Positions 24,347 through 37,570 of a stretch of DNA of 64,000 bases are shown here, piece after piece. The stretch comes from Cordia subcordata (Eukaryota; Streptophyta; Magnoliopsida; Boraginales; Cordiaceae). The stretch covers positions 12,166,501-12,230,500 of the forward strand of contig JAPTOF010000005.1 of NCBI GenBank assembly GCA_028554755.1, in the 5' to 3' direction. The notes beneath the pieces were generated by a model. It ran no database searches, was not told the DNA's origin, and saw only the letters and a program-made list of their open reading frames with translations. How positions within the stretch are numbered: the first letter of the stretch is position 1; every line of letters begins with the position of its first letter. The translations under genes were made by a program, and so were the position numbers.

Positions 24347-26048
24347 TGTTGGGAAGCACAATGACACACGTAATTGTTGGGAAGCACAATGACACACGTA
24401 CACACACATCAAATTATAACGAAAAAGTATACAAAGAATATGTGATATTTTTACGTAGTTCGGCTCTTTGTCTATGTTCATGATCCTTTTTGGGATAAAA
24501 TCCACCATTGAACAACAGTTTGGTGTTACAGTTTTTGGACAAATAAAACTCTAACGAAAAATACTCGCTCATAGTACTTTTATGAACGGATAAAGCCTAG
24601 ACCCTCCCCAAGCAACACAGAAAATTCTCTCTGATACTCTTGGGCTCTCTCATCCACCCCCGCCCAAGACACACCAATACAAGCTAGAAGGCCTTCTATC
24701 TATAGGAAAGAAATCTTTGCTTTCCAATATAAGGAATTTCTTCTATACTATCTTAGGCAAGTTTATAATTTGGTAACACTCTTAAACTAATGGGTTTGGA
24801 TTTTAAGCCATAACCGTACAAATTTCTCCCTTGGCAAAAAGTTTGACGGTTCTTTGCCATAACTAAAACTGCTTCACATTCTTTATGCTGAAACTCTCAC
24901 TCGACAACACTTTTTACGGCAAAGGCTACCAATGCATCCTAGTAGGTTCATGAAATCATCACCAACATCCCTTTCTATGCCATCTAACCTTGTTCTCTCA
25001 AGGTTGCTGGCGTCTTCTCTCGACACTAGATATCTCAAACGTGGTCTTTTCTCCAATAGTAGTACTCCCTATTAGACGCCTGTCCAAGACTCTATTCATT
25101 TAGTTACGCTGGACTCTTCTCGGATGACTCCTCTTTCAATCAAACCTTTTTCAACTAGTCTACTCACCCAAATTTTCTCCTCCAAAAGTTTGATCACTAG
25201 TTGGCTAAATGTGTTTGATCGCACAATGTTTCAAAACTTTTGTATGATTCCATCACCACTCCATCATTCTATCCAAATTCAAGGCTCACACATGATTCAT
25301 CAAGAATTTGACAAAACGGACCTAAAAAACGAACTCAGGACATTGAAAAATGATAGGAACACCTTCAATCAACGTGGTGAATCCTCAGTCAAAACCGTAA
25401 CCATGTTTTCTACTTCCATCTTTTTTGATGAATTTTTTGTCCTTTCCAGATGTAAAAAATTCACCAATGATATCAACAGCATTTCCCGTGATCAGTGTGC
25501 CCCTTAGCACAATAGTTTTCTTGGTATGCCTTACTTGCAATGTCATCATGCCAATTTCACCAACCAAGGCTGTAATACCATTAACAAGGATACAAGCACA
25601 CACATATCAAAGCATAGCAGAAAAAACAAACAAAGAACACGAAATATTTTCAACGTACTTCGACTCCCTATCTATGTCCACAATCCCTTTCTGGGATAAA
25701 ATCCACTATTTAACAATAGTAGATATTACAGTTTTTGGACGAATAAAACTCTAACGAATAATGCTGGCTAATAGTACTTTATAAACGGATAAAGTCTAAA
25801 CCTCCCTAAGCAACTTTTTCTAGCAAAAAAGCATGGAAAACTCTCTGTGATACTCTCAGCCTCCCTCATCCATACTCCCATGAGGTGTGGCCTCTAAGGC
25901 ACACTAATACAAGCTAGAAAACCTCTATTTATAAGAGATAAATCCTTATTCCATAATATAATGAATTTCTTCTACAATATTTTAGCTAGGTTTAGAATTT
26001 GTAACACTCTTAATTTAATTGGTTTAGATTTTAAGTCATAATCCAACA
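24347..26048 (-). mobile_element. Non-autonomous Copia-like LTR retrotransposon
   Basis: Two direct ~470-bp repeats, 24347-24820 and about 25575-26048, share long blocks (GGGATAAAATCCAC, CAGTTTTTGGAC, AATAAAACTCTAACGAA, AACGGATAAAG). Read on the minus strand each LTR begins TGTTGGATTATGACTT or a diverged form and ends near CCCAACA. Just inside the minus-strand 5' LTR lies TGGTATTACAGCC, close to the initiator-Met primer binding site. Just before the 3' LTR lies GCCAAGGGAGAAATTTG, a polypurine tract. The ~750-bp interior encodes no gag, integrase or RT that I can see, so it depends on a relative. A 28-bp tandem duplication occurs at the 24347 end. No exact 5-bp target duplication remains. Confidence 0.7.
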
Positions 26049-28322
26049 AAAACTATTATTAATCTATCTCAAAAAAAGGGAAAAAAAAAATTTACACCGA
26101 AAGTAACAACTACAAATTAAAACCTATATCAAGTCTTTGGAGCCTATCACGAGGTTTTGAGATCCTTTTGTCAGGCACAAGGGGCGCACACGCATACGCG
26201 CAGTCAATTTTGTAAGTTATGATAACCAATTATTCTACAACTTATTTTAAGATCGCCACAAGAAAGATGAACCATTAGGCCCATACGTGACGTAACTCGA
26301 CTCGTAATCAAGTAACATGACTAACAATTTTCTTTTTCCTTGTTAGATGTCCAATACATATAAATCTACAGGTTCTTTTGGATTTTTCTTTTTCAAAAGT
26401 GTTTTTTAACTAAAACTTTTATCAAAGATGCTTTCTTGACAAGTTAAAATTTTTTATTTTTGAAAAAATTAAAATTGAGATTTTTTTTTTTCAGAGTTTA
26501 TAACTTATTTTCAAACTTGATCTAAATACTTATTACAAAAAAGATTATCTTTTTCAAGGAAAAAAATTATTTTCCATGAAAAAAGTGAGGGGTGTACACA
26601 ACAGTTTAAACGATTTTATTACTAATTTTTCAATCGAACCAATCATTGTTTACAATTTTATGAAATCAAAACTACGCAAAATAATAAAAAAAAAGTTTGA
26701 TGATTTTAGTTAAAGTGGTTTTTGAACGGTTTTGGGCAGTTTTTGTGGTTTTAGGATTTGGTTATTGCATACTTAGGTATGTAACAAAATCATATTTTAG
26801 CAATATTTTCTAAATTCTAACAATAATTACAAATATAATTGTTCAATTCTCCACTACTTTTTTTAACAATTAAGAGCTCTTTCTTATTTTATTTAAGAGT
26901 AAGAAATTTGTTCATTCGTTGGGTAATAAGGTGAAGGCACTAGAAATGCATCACCAGGATCAGCTAAATAGAACATAAGCTCGAGTTTTTACAGCTCATA
27001 TAGGAATTATTTGAAGTGGTGGGCGTTAGATTGTAGTTTAAAGTCCAAAACCCATTAAATCTGAGGAAAAATAAAAGTTCAATTAGAGCAAAAGACAATA
27101 ATTCTAGACCTATTGAGATTATGGTCAGTTTCTTATAAAAGCCTGTTTGGCTAAGTTTATTTAGAGCTTATAAGTTACAATTTACAAATAGTAAAAAAGC
27201 ATGCGATAGAGTGTTTTCTTCTATATACTTATAATTAACAAAATAAGCAGAGCCAAATAGGTTTTAAATAAGGCTTTCTAACTTGTAATAATCTCTTATT
27301 ACAAGAGCCACATCTCGTAGAAGTGTGTATGTAGTGCTTACAACTCATACACGTATAATTAGAAATTCAAAAGAATGCTAATGTTATCAATTTCCTCTAC
27401 AACTGCTGAATTATTAAAGAATCAAAAGGGTTATGGAGAAAGAGGAGAAAGAGAAAGATGGAAAAGGAGGGGAAAAAGAAGAATAGAGAGAAAAATGAGA
27501 TTCAATTTCTTTTTTTTTCTTTTTTTTTTCTGAAATAGGAAAATGTGATTCACACTTTGAAAGGAACGGAGTGCTTTTGTAGAGTACAGTAAGGTGGGAG
27601 TATGTTAAAATTTACAGGGTGGATGTAAGCCATGCTTGTGTGAGAGAAGTTTCTGAATTATTTTTCCTATCTAAAAAGATCTATTTGCAGAGATGTGTAT
27701 TCCATTAAATTGTATGTCATTCAAGTATAGTCAGCTGCTTATGTATTACATCCAAGATACAAAAACAAGGGACAACAAAAGTATTTAATGTATACATCAT
27801 TATCTGATACATATTAAGCTTTAAGTTCATTTAGTTGTGTAGCCCATCGTCTTTTTAGTGCACCTATTGCTTGATTATCATGCCCGCACATGATAAGTGG
27901 TCGTTGAAACAAGCCTGCCTTGAGACAATATAATGAATATATGATGTAATAGAGGTTTGGTTAAGGAAATATATAGCCAATTGATCGGCTGAGTGAACTT
28001 GTGATACATGAACTCTTTGCTTGCTGATAGAGTTACCACTTTATAAGAGCTTAATTTTGTAAAGAGGATATTTGTCTATATATTTATTATATTAATGTGC
28101 CCTCTTATGTTCAAGCTTGATATGTGGTAATTAAAATAGGACATGACAACATGGTTTTGCAATAAATTAACTCAAATATTACAATTGATGATATTTTAAC
28201 TACTAAAGTTGGTGTCTATAACTTTGAGAGTTGATTTAAATTGTAGTTTACTTTATGTTTTATTAGTGTTTATTATACACCAAAATTTATTGAATTTGGT
28301 TTATTTATTTATTTTTTGTCTT
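26049..28322. other. Gene-free AT-rich DNA
   Basis: No gene is seen. 26365-26580 resembles an eroded Tourist-like MITE (TTCTTTTGGATTTTTC start, A/T-run interior), and 26585-26770 begins GGGGTGTACACAACAG like another small TIR element. Neither has a clean second end. A purine-rich GGAGAAAGAG stretch lies at 27433-27510. Confidence 0.4.
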
Positions 28323-29578
28323 TGAAATATATTAAGGTTTTTAATTTTTTTTCCTTATGTTATGGTATTATATTAGGCAGTAGTCTCAACTTGAACAATA
28401 GTTAAGTTTGTTTTTTAATTGTATTAATTTTTCTTAGTATATTAGTTATCTTATTAGTCTATTTTGTAGCCTTTGCCAGCAAGTTATGAAGCCAACAAAT
28501 AGGTTCTCCTCTTATATGCACTAAACATCAAGAATTCACAATATAATCTTTACTAATTTCTCTTTTCTAGAATTACCATTGATTGTGGCTATAACAGTTT
28601 TTATATCCACATACTTTCTATTATTTTTTGTCTCTCTCATTTTCTTTTTTTAATCTTTTAAATGATATTAAAATTGAGTTCTTAGTCTAATCTTATTCAT
28701 CAAGCATCTATTCTTTTATGACCTATCTTGCCATTCTACTGTTATACCTTACTTACATGACCTTGTTGTCATATTCTATTATTGTTTACTACTTTTAAGT
28801 CATTTAGTCACGATCATGTTATTACACTCTACTATTACTTATTATTCTATTATCGTTTACGGCATAACCATGTTGTCATGTCCTACACCCTACTGTTACT
28901 ATCCTACTATCATTTACTGCATAACCATGTTGTCATGTCCTATTTTAATTACCTGATCTTACTGTCGTTTACATGACCATGTTGGCATGCGCCGCCATTG
29001 TCTTCATGACCACCCTGTTCTCTTGTTTTGAGTCACATGTGGTGACCACCCTACACGTGGCCCCACCATAGCTGCATCCTTAATCAATTCCTACACCAAG
29101 TTTTCTAGTGTCCCCTCAAGGTTTTTCTCATTCTTCCGGTTCAAATTTTAATTCAGATCAATTCACTTCAAGATCAATTTATCCAATATAGCCAAGATTT
29201 TTCAGCAATTCCATTATCAAATTTAAGTTGGTCTTTATTCACCTACTTGAGTTTTGAGTGGGCTATTGAAATATATTTAAGTTTCCAATTTTTTTCCTTA
29301 TGTTATGATATTAGATTAAGCAATAGTCTCGACTTAGGCAATAATCAAGTTTGTTTTATTATTCTTTTATTTTTTCTTAATATATCAGTTACCTTATTAG
29401 TCTAATTCTTAAGCCTTGGTAAACAATTTATGAGCCATATAAATAGGTTCTCCTATTATATTCGCTAAATATTAAAAATTCATAATGTAGTCTTTTTCGG
29501 TTTCTCTAGAGCCTCTTTCGGTGATGACTCCAATAGTCTTTAATATCCGCATACTTTCTTTTCTTTTCTTTTCTTTTT
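28323..29578 (+). mobile_element. TRIM-like small LTR retrotransposon, copy A
   Basis: Direct LTR-like repeats at about 28323-28655 and 29267-29578 are clearly homologous. Both start TTGAAATATATT and share CTTATGTTATG, AGCAATAGTCTCGACTT-like and TTCTCCT-TTATAT blocks. They flank a ~610-bp interior. The interior starts with a primer-binding-site remnant (ATGATATTAAAATTG; the other copy reads ATGGTATCGAAGTTGG) and ends TTTTGAGTGGGC, a weak polypurine tract. It carries several partial tandem copies of a CATGTTGTCATGTCCTA unit and encodes no retroviral domain. The total of ~1.26 kb fits terminal-repeat retrotransposons in miniature. Confidence 0.7.
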
Positions 29579-31403
29579 AAAAATTTTTCGCAGTTGAGTA
29601 GAAAGCATATTATTAATTAGAAAAGATGCACAGAAAACATGGGCCAATCCAGTCAAGCAAGGAAAAAGAAATTTACAAACCATGGGCCAGAATTTGTTTA
29701 GTTTATTACTTGAGAAAGTATTGTCATTGTTTGGACCACAAAGATCTTTCTTTTATTTTTTCTTTTCGATGTTGCATTGTTTGTTTGCTAGGTCGATTGT
29801 TGTGCTCTCGCATAAAAAATTGACGTTACTAGTTAGCAAAATGTAATAAATTGTACTTTATGATTAAAGGATGACAGTTGCTAAGATATCTCAAGCTTCA
29901 TTTTGTGCCGACCATCTATCTGTTTCTGTTTGCTTTGTGTAGACCAAAAAAAAAAAATTGTTCAAGAAAATGCCACACTTGTACGATGGAGAATTTAAGG
30001 GATGGAAATTAGGGCAAAGCTAGTTAATGCGAGTAAGCAAGTATCCTATTTATATTGGTACCTTTATATGATTAATTTACTTTTATTAATAAACATTAAA
30101 TACACTTGAGTTTATTTTACTTTATTAACACATGACTAATTTAGTTATGAATCTTTTTAAGACACAAATGACATTGATTTTAATATTAATTGATTGAAAA
30201 ATAAATTTCAGACTAAACATAATAATGTTTATTCATAATAGTTAATAAATAATAGAAAAGAAACAACAAACGAGAAATAATAAAATAGATAATAGATAAT
30301 TAATTAATGTGTAACCTAAGAGTAAAAATAAAATATATATGTATATGTATAGGCATTTTGAAACTGATCTTGCAAAAGGATAACAATTTGCTAAAAAAAT
30401 ATTTAAAAATTATAAATTATTGATATAATTACATATCGAATTAAAACAAATAATTCGCAACTGCTCGATCTTATAATATTACTAGAGCGTTAAGAATCTT
30501 TGTCCAAGTAAAATGAGCTGTCTTTTCTTTTGTAGTGTTTCTATGTTGTTCGGACTTTTCAAGAACGGGTAAGTGTCCGGTCTACAATTCTAACACAGAA
30601 CACACACTTTAAAAGTATCGAATTTTTTTAAGAAAAGACATGATTATTCAGTAATTTAAATTAAAAATTTTTAAAAATTATTAAATTGTAAAGTAGGTTT
30701 GGAGGTGCACATTGACTGGTTTAGCCAATCAAACCACTCCAAGATCTCAGTTTCAGTTTGGCTTCTTTAAAATTTTCTTTTAAACAAATTAGATCAATGT
30801 TCTAGCAACCAAAACCAAGTAGAATATTATAATTTTTCCTCTACATATTGAACTCATGACCTCTTTCCTTTAATGCTAACCCTAAGCTACCAAGGCAAGA
30901 GCGAATGTAAATTCAAATTATGCAATAACAGTATCTAATTTCACTTTTTCGCAAACGTTCTTTTTTCTCAATCCTTTTTTAATTCAACCTGCCTTAGGTA
31001 CGAAAATGTATTCTAATTAAGCCAATTGCGATAAATTGATTCAATATAGTTCTTATTCATAATGACGGAACAATTGGAAAAATTAACCTTAATTTTGATG
31101 ACATTTCAATTCATTAGTTGATGTTTTTCTTTAATTTTTTGGCAAAATATTATTTTTTAAATTTTTTTTAAAAATTTAAAGAAATATGATTTTCTCTTAT
31201 TATTTCTTTTTAGAAAACCAAATTGGTTTCAGTTTTAGTATTTAAAATTGTTGATTTTCAGTTGGTTACTTTTCATCGAAATCCAAATGGTTTGATTTGG
31301 TGTGAAATTGGTCCAGAACTAAGTCAAGCCAAACTGATATGCAGCCGTAAGTATGTTTCTTGTATTTTGTCAAATAAGCATTTGTTTGTAGGACAATTTT
31401 AGA
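29579..31403. other. Gene-free AT-rich DNA
   Basis: No gene is supported. 30700-31345 starts GGAGGTGCACATTGACTGG and ends with a loosely complementary GCCAAACTGATATGCAGCC. Subterminal GGTTTCAGTTTTAG and AACCACTCCAAG motifs make a hAT-like remnant plausible, but the match is too weak for a firm call. Confidence 0.35.
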
Positions 31404-31864
31404 GGGTGTTTGATTTGGCCTTTTTCTTTTTTTTTTTGTCAAACTTGTTTAAAGTCTAATCTAAATTAATAGAAGTATTTTTTTAATTAAAAAAAAATTT
31501 TAAGTGACTTAAGTAGAAAATAAAAAACTCCTCACCTTTAGCTTTTGCTTTCCATGGCTTTAAACATTTTGAAAAAAAAAAAAACAAGTTTAACCAAGTT
31601 ATTTACTATTTTATCCTTACCTTTTTATTTTTATTACTATAATATATTTACTCTTTTATCTTATACTTACCTTTTAAATTTTATTTTAATAGTTATTTTA
31701 AATAAGTTACTTTTCAACCTACTTTAATCAAACATATAAATACTTATTTTTACAATACAATTTTTATTCAAACGTATAACTACTTAAAATTATCAATAAA
31801 AAAAAACTGCTTAAAATCAAAAATATTTTAAATAGTTTTTTAATAAGTCAATTCAAACGCCCTC
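31404..31864. mobile_element. TIR MITE with GAGGGTGTTTGA termini
   Basis: The left end GAGGGTGTTTGATTTGG and the right end (reverse complement GAGGGCGTTTGAATTG) are inverted repeats of about 16 bp around an A/T-run-rich ~460-bp interior. The ends resemble PIF/Harbinger (Tourist) MITEs. No target duplication is visible. Confidence 0.55.
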
Positions 31865-32586
31865 AGGTTTCACATTTTGTCTTAGAATTGCAATTATGAT
31901 TGTTATTAATAAAAGACGCGTCATTGGACACATAAGCAAAACATACTAAGGTGGCTACAAATGAGTTACCTAAGGTAATGACGCGGCATCTTAAACTCGA
32001 AGCATAATGTTTCGAAGGCCAAGTGCTCGAGGGACTTGGAGTGGGTGTTTCTAGGTTTGAAGGAGCTTTGCACCCTAGAGATTAGTCCGAGAGAAAAGAA
32101 AAGAAAAGAACTTCGAAGGCTCAATGTGGTGTAGTTAGAAGTGGTTACGATGGTTACTAAGGTAGCCAGTTAAGGAAGAGTTGCCAAGAGATTATGGGCT
32201 CAGAGCAAAAAGAATGGCATGGACGATTACAAAGCAGTACTAGATTACAACTACACTAAAAGGAGAGAAATAAGAGTGGGCAAGAAATCCGATGATCACA
32301 TGACTCATTAGTACTTTAGAAATTTTATTTACTTTGTATCACATTCCTTAATTTATTTTGTATCACTAGCCCAACTTTCATTTCCCTTTTTTTTAGACCC
32401 CTTATCCTCATGGGATTTGAACCTAGGGCCAAAAAATTACTTGGAGGGAAGACAATACATAATGGACGTAGTATTTAGAACCACCACATGCACGCTCGCG
32501 CCTGGTTGGCGAGGCAGGGTTGGGTCTAGGGATGCAGTACGGGTGTGGGTGTGGCCTAAGTTTTTAGCTTCGTGTTATCGTTTTGG
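31865..32586. other. Unclassified retrotransposon-like DNA
   Basis: 31900-32340 is GC-richer than its surroundings and resembles old LTR sequence (CTCGAGGGACTTGGAG, GGTTACTAAGG, GGGCTCAGAGC segments). It is similar in style to 15570-15930 but not alignable over long blocks by eye. No coding domain was found. Confidence 0.3.
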
Positions 32587-33320
32587 GCAAAATTCCAACG
32601 GACAAAAATTCAGAGTGCATCTAGACATGGTTTTGACTACTCTAGTGATTACAAGCATATTATGGGGAATGGTTTCAATCATTATATATCTTAAGCAAAA
32701 TTCCAACGAACAAAAATTCAAATGTATCTAGACATGGTTTTGACTACTCTGGCGATTACAAGCATATTATGGGGAACAGTTTCAACCGTTATATATCTTA
32801 ACATTAACCCACATATTGAATGCAGCTGATCACTTTGCCACTATATATACTCCATTCCAGTAGAGCACAAAACAACTAGAGAAGCTGATCACTCCGCCAT
32901 TATATATACTTCATTTCAGTAAAGCACAAAACAATCAGAGAAGCACAACTAGCATAGCATTTTCTAGTAGCATTCTGGCATAATTCTGGTTTTCAAATTA
33001 GAGCATTTTCTAGAGAGAGTTCTTTACTATTTGTTTGCAAGCTCTTGCATGGGGGTGCTATCAAACATTGAGAGGTAAAGCCATTGTATCATGTGACGGA
33101 TATGCAAAACCCCTATAGCACCGGATGAGGGGGCATAAATCCCTTAAGGAAATTGTTCTATGAGTCTCGGCTATTTAATTATTTTCTACATTTTATTTAT
33201 GCATTTTATTCTATCGATATCTATTGTAAGCTTATCTCAAATCCAATAATAATTTTATTTCTTCTTTTCATCTATATTTATTCGTTTTCAATGTAACCAC
33301 AGCATAACTTAGTGTAGTTT
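32587..33320 (+). promoter_or_regulatory. LTR-like promoter region with duplicated upstream and TATA units
   Basis: Two tandem arrays lie next to each other. A 108/107-bp unit at 32587-32694 and 32695-32801 has about 10 differences. A 59-bp unit at 32825-32883 and 32884-32942 contains TATATATACT in each copy, so there are two TATA-like boxes 59 bp apart. Downstream is AGAGAGTTCTTT and a GC-richer ~300-bp stretch like an LTR R/U5 region. Tandem upstream repeats are known in LTR and pararetroviral promoters. No open frame follows, so this is probably a solo LTR or a promoter relic. Confidence 0.4.
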
Positions 33321-36300
33321 TTTTTTTGTCATATCCAATCCCCCGTCTCTCACGGGATTAGAACTCAAGAGCTCACTTTTGGGGGAGGTAGTTTCAATTA
33401 TTTGAGTTATCTCTAATCCCGTGTGTAATTTAGTGTAGTTCGTAGCATAATTTTACCTCACTTTCGTAGCATAATTCTACTTCTTTGCAAGTAGTTACTA
33501 GTAGTTTAACTTGACATAACACTGTAGTTCTAATCGACTCTCAAAGATCTTAAATTTAATATTTTTGTATGCTCGATGTTCCAAACCATCTCCATGCTGG
33601 GGGCCGGTTTCCGGAATCCGCGTACATAAATAACAAGTATTCAACTTACTATTTAATTAAATTAACCTTTCCCACGGTACATATTTGGCTGTCTTTTGTT
33701 TTCTCTTGAAAAGCTAAATTAACACAACAGGGCTTGTAGTACTCTTGCCAAGATGTTGCTGGAAGTTGCAGTGACAGCTTAGCCAGCACATATAAAACTT
33801 AAACTTCCTTCTAAACTCTCTTTCATCCATCCTTACGTATATTTTCATGAATTTTACCGTTTAAACAAACAAAAACATATCTCCTAAATAATGTAAAATT
33901 TTTAGTTTAAATGACTACTTACTAAACAACCAAAATATATTCAGTGATAATTGAATGCATGTAACAAGGATGTCTACAAAATCATATACATACATACATA
34001 CATATATATATATATATATTATTTTCACCTTACAAATAGTGTATTTACATCTTATTTAAATCAGAAGAGGAAATTCACATCATTTTTGGAATCAAAGAGG
34101 AGAATTTGCACCGATTCAAATTTTCTGTTTAACTCTAACGAAAAAACTAACGACAGAGGCCAACGTGCGACTTTTTTAAATCGTGAGAAGTATTAGTGAG
34201 TTTTGAAATTACAAAGGATTCTATGCAACTTTCATAACGCAAAAGGGTTAAAATACATTTTATTCTATTTTTAAAAACACGTGTCCTAATGCAATGAGTT
34301 CTTTTGCCTTAAAAATGAGCTAAGTTTTAATAAATGCAATATTGTTTCTCTATTGCTTTTCTTTTCTCACGTCAGACCTCGTATACATCTTGTTTTTAGT
34401 TTAAAATTCAAATGTTAATCTCTAAGCAAAAAAGTGATTAGTCTTGAAATTTGTCATTAAATAAATTTTTACAAAATAAATTTATGTTTTATTCTTGTAT
34501 AAATCAAAGAAATTGTTTATTAATAAAATTAAAACTTTAAGAGCACTTATCTCTCTCGCGTCGTGCACCAAATGTACGCTAATCATACTAGCGTCACTTT
34601 ACTAGAGCCCTAACCTAAAAAATTAAATTTAAAAAAATAAATAGAACTGCACCAATATTTTGTCAATCAATTCCGACGATCAATAGGAAGCTCACCTCGT
34701 GATTAGATGGTGACAAAAAGTTTTAGAAAAACACATGATTGATTTGGCCAACCAAGAATGATTTTGTTAGGCACAATAAATTAATACAATAATATCTTTT
34801 TTATAAGCATAAATTGTTAATTAATTAAAATAATAACTTAATATAATTCAAATCCTAGATGAAAATTTTCAAATTCAAGACTCATTACCAACCATTCATT
34901 AGCATATCTCAGATTTAATACTCGCCGCTAATTATTTTAAAAAAATATTAAAACTATTCATGTGCGAAATTTGACAAATTGATAAAAAAGATAACTTCAC
35001 CACATACATCTTTGATTGTTGACCCTAGTACTTTTCCGATTACTTGGAAACTAAGATTGCTTATGTTTTTAGTTGGATGACTGATAATTTTGCGCCTTGC
35101 TTCAAGCTCGTTAGAGGTGCTAATAATGATTCCATTGATAGGCAAGAAATGAGTATGTTTCAACTGGATACAACCAGAAACCATAAGTTTCACCTGGACA
35201 CAAAATATCAGTGTGTGTGGTGTGGTCCCCTTTTTCTTTTATATTTTATGAACCTCTCGCCTTTTTCGTCCTAATGAGATTTAGAGTCTATTTAACTTAA
35301 CTTTTAGATACTGAAAAGTATTTTTTGTGAGTTTTAAAACTGAATCAGGTCATCACTTTTAAAAAGAATAATATCAACGGTTTGAATTATTTTGAATTCT
35401 ATTATGTGGTCCCTTTAAGACAAGAAATATGCCATATGATGCAATGTCATGCCATTTGGTCTGTCTAAGATTTTCATATCTGCCGTATATGTATGAATTT
35501 GTCCTCATAGGATAACAACAGTTTAAATGCTTCTTATAATATCATAGTCAAAATTATAGAGATTCCCAAGAACAGCCTGCTATGCAATTTGTTCTGTCAC
35601 AATTTTGGACTTGCGTGATTGAGTCACTGCTGTCCACACCTGCAACTTTGATGATGAATTATGAGATTGGCATGATATACTAGTATTGATACAGATTATG
35701 GACTTGCTTCTTCATTTTCTTCTTCTCCCCTTACTCTTTTTCTTTTTCTTTTTTCCCTCTTTTGTGCCAATGAATGCAGAGTTAGTCAAGAAAGATTTTC
35801 ATTTGGAAGTCTGATTTCATTAATTACAAGAATATACTCTATAAAACACATGTAAGAAATGCGTATTTTAATGTGTTTATTTGTTATTAATGGTCAACTA
35901 TCACATTTTATGGAAGGATAAAATATATATATAGCTTCTGCAAGTTTTTAACACTAATAATGTTCTTGTGAGAATTCTTAATAATTGAATAAAGTGGTTA
36001 AATTATTCATTATAAAAGATCTTTAGTAATTGAATAAGATATTTAAATTGAGAAAGAAAAACCATAAAATGATCTAAAATGGGGGAAAAAAAGTAATAAA
36101 TGATTTTCAAGTGTTACTTTTAGATGGAAAAGAATGTTATTAATTGGTGATTAAGTAGATCTAAATTAAATAACAGTTGTATATATATAGGTATACTAAA
36201 TACTTTGAAGAAGGGAAGAGAAAACTTGGAATCATGATATGTGGTATTTAGCGAAAATGTCGTACTTCTTTTATATAATATGTAGATTGTGGTGTATATT

Positions 36301-36796
36301 TTGGTTTGGATTGGATTGAAGCCGACTTAGCTCGTAACACCGTCTGCTTAAAAACTACTAAACTTAGGACGTTTCTTTGGTCTGATAGAGTGGACATGGG
36401 CCTGAAGTCTTGGATCAACAACTGGACTTGGGATTAGCATAAGTTTTTTTTGTCTCAGCAACTCTTTGTGTGTCCATATTAACATTTGCTATCATTGGAC
36501 AGTCTTGGCCCAACCAAAAATACATTTTTCGTTGTTGGTCCAATTTTGATTCTATGTGGTCTCATCTTTATTTGAGCTGAAGATTAGTGCATAAAAAATT
36601 AATTAAAGATTTCTTACTTTGGCGCATTTTGAAGTTGATCACTTCTTTTTATATACTGGTAAAATGGAAATCTGGTTTAGTTGTAAAAGAGTCAATGAAC
36701 ATGAAATACATGGAGGCTCCAGCCCACGAGCTTTACGTTTTAATGTTTATATTACATCAAAATATGTTGAGTTCGTTTTTTTTTTTTTTGGGTCAT
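33321..36796. other. Gene-free AT-rich DNA
   Basis: No gene or RNA gene was recognised. Features are limited to a (CATA)n(TA)n run at 33986-34019 and short open frames without domains. Overlapping opposite-strand frames at 34954-35274 have no recognisable family. Confidence 0.4.
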
Positions 36797-37570
36797 TGAA
36801 ATAGATTTAGATTTTTAATTTTATTCTTTATATTATGATATTAGATTAGGCAATAGTCTCAACTTAAACAATAATTAGGTATGGTTCCTTATTGTGTTAA
36901 TTTTTCTTAGTATATTAGCTATCTTATTTGTCTAGTTTTTTTAGCCTTTGTCAGCAAGTTATGAGGCCTACAATTTAGTTGTCCTATTATATTTACTAAA
37001 ATTCAAGAATTCATAGTGTAGTATTCTTTTAGTTCTTTTCTACAACCACTGTTTGTGGTGGCTCCAACAATCTTTAATATCCATATACTTCCTATTCTTT
37101 TCTCTCTTTTGTTTTTTCATTTTCTAATGGTATCGAAGTTGGATTCTTGATCCAGTCTTGTTTATCATGTACCTCTTCTCTTATGAACTATTTTGCCATC
37201 CTGCTATCATATCCTACGTTACATTGTTGTCAGAGTCCATTATTGTTTACTGATCTTACTATCATTTACTACATGGCCATATTATCGCACTCTATTATTG
37301 TTTACTGATCTCACTATCATTTAGTGTGTGACCATGTTGTCACATCCCATTTTAATTACCTGATTTACTGTTATTTACATGACCACGTTGGCATAAGTAG
37401 CCGTTGTCACCTACATGACCATCTTTTTTATGAAGCTTTCATTTTGGGTCAAATAGTAACCACCCTGTAGACGGCCCACCATAGTTGCGTTTTCATCATT
37501 CCAATTCCAAGTTTTCTAGTTTTTCTTCAAAGTTTTCCCATCCTTTCAATTCGAATTTTGATACAGATGT
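36797..37570 (+). mobile_element. TRIM-like element, copy B (3' truncated)
   Basis: An LTR-like unit (36797 to about 37119) is homologous to both LTRs of the element at 28323-29578. It is followed by TGGTATCGAAGTTGG at 37128, close to the initiator-Met tRNA primer binding site. About 440 bp of the same interior follows, with repeated TACTGATCTTACTATCATTTAC and CATGTTGTCAC segments and a CACCCTGTAGACGGCCCACCATAG block. The homology stops near 37570 and no second LTR follows. Confidence 0.7.

Noticed and set aside
28680..29000. CRISPR-like spaced repeats (CATGTTGTCATGTCCTA units)
   Set aside because: Plant nuclear DNA. Units are diverged, irregularly spaced and part of an LTR-element interior found again at 37200-37400.
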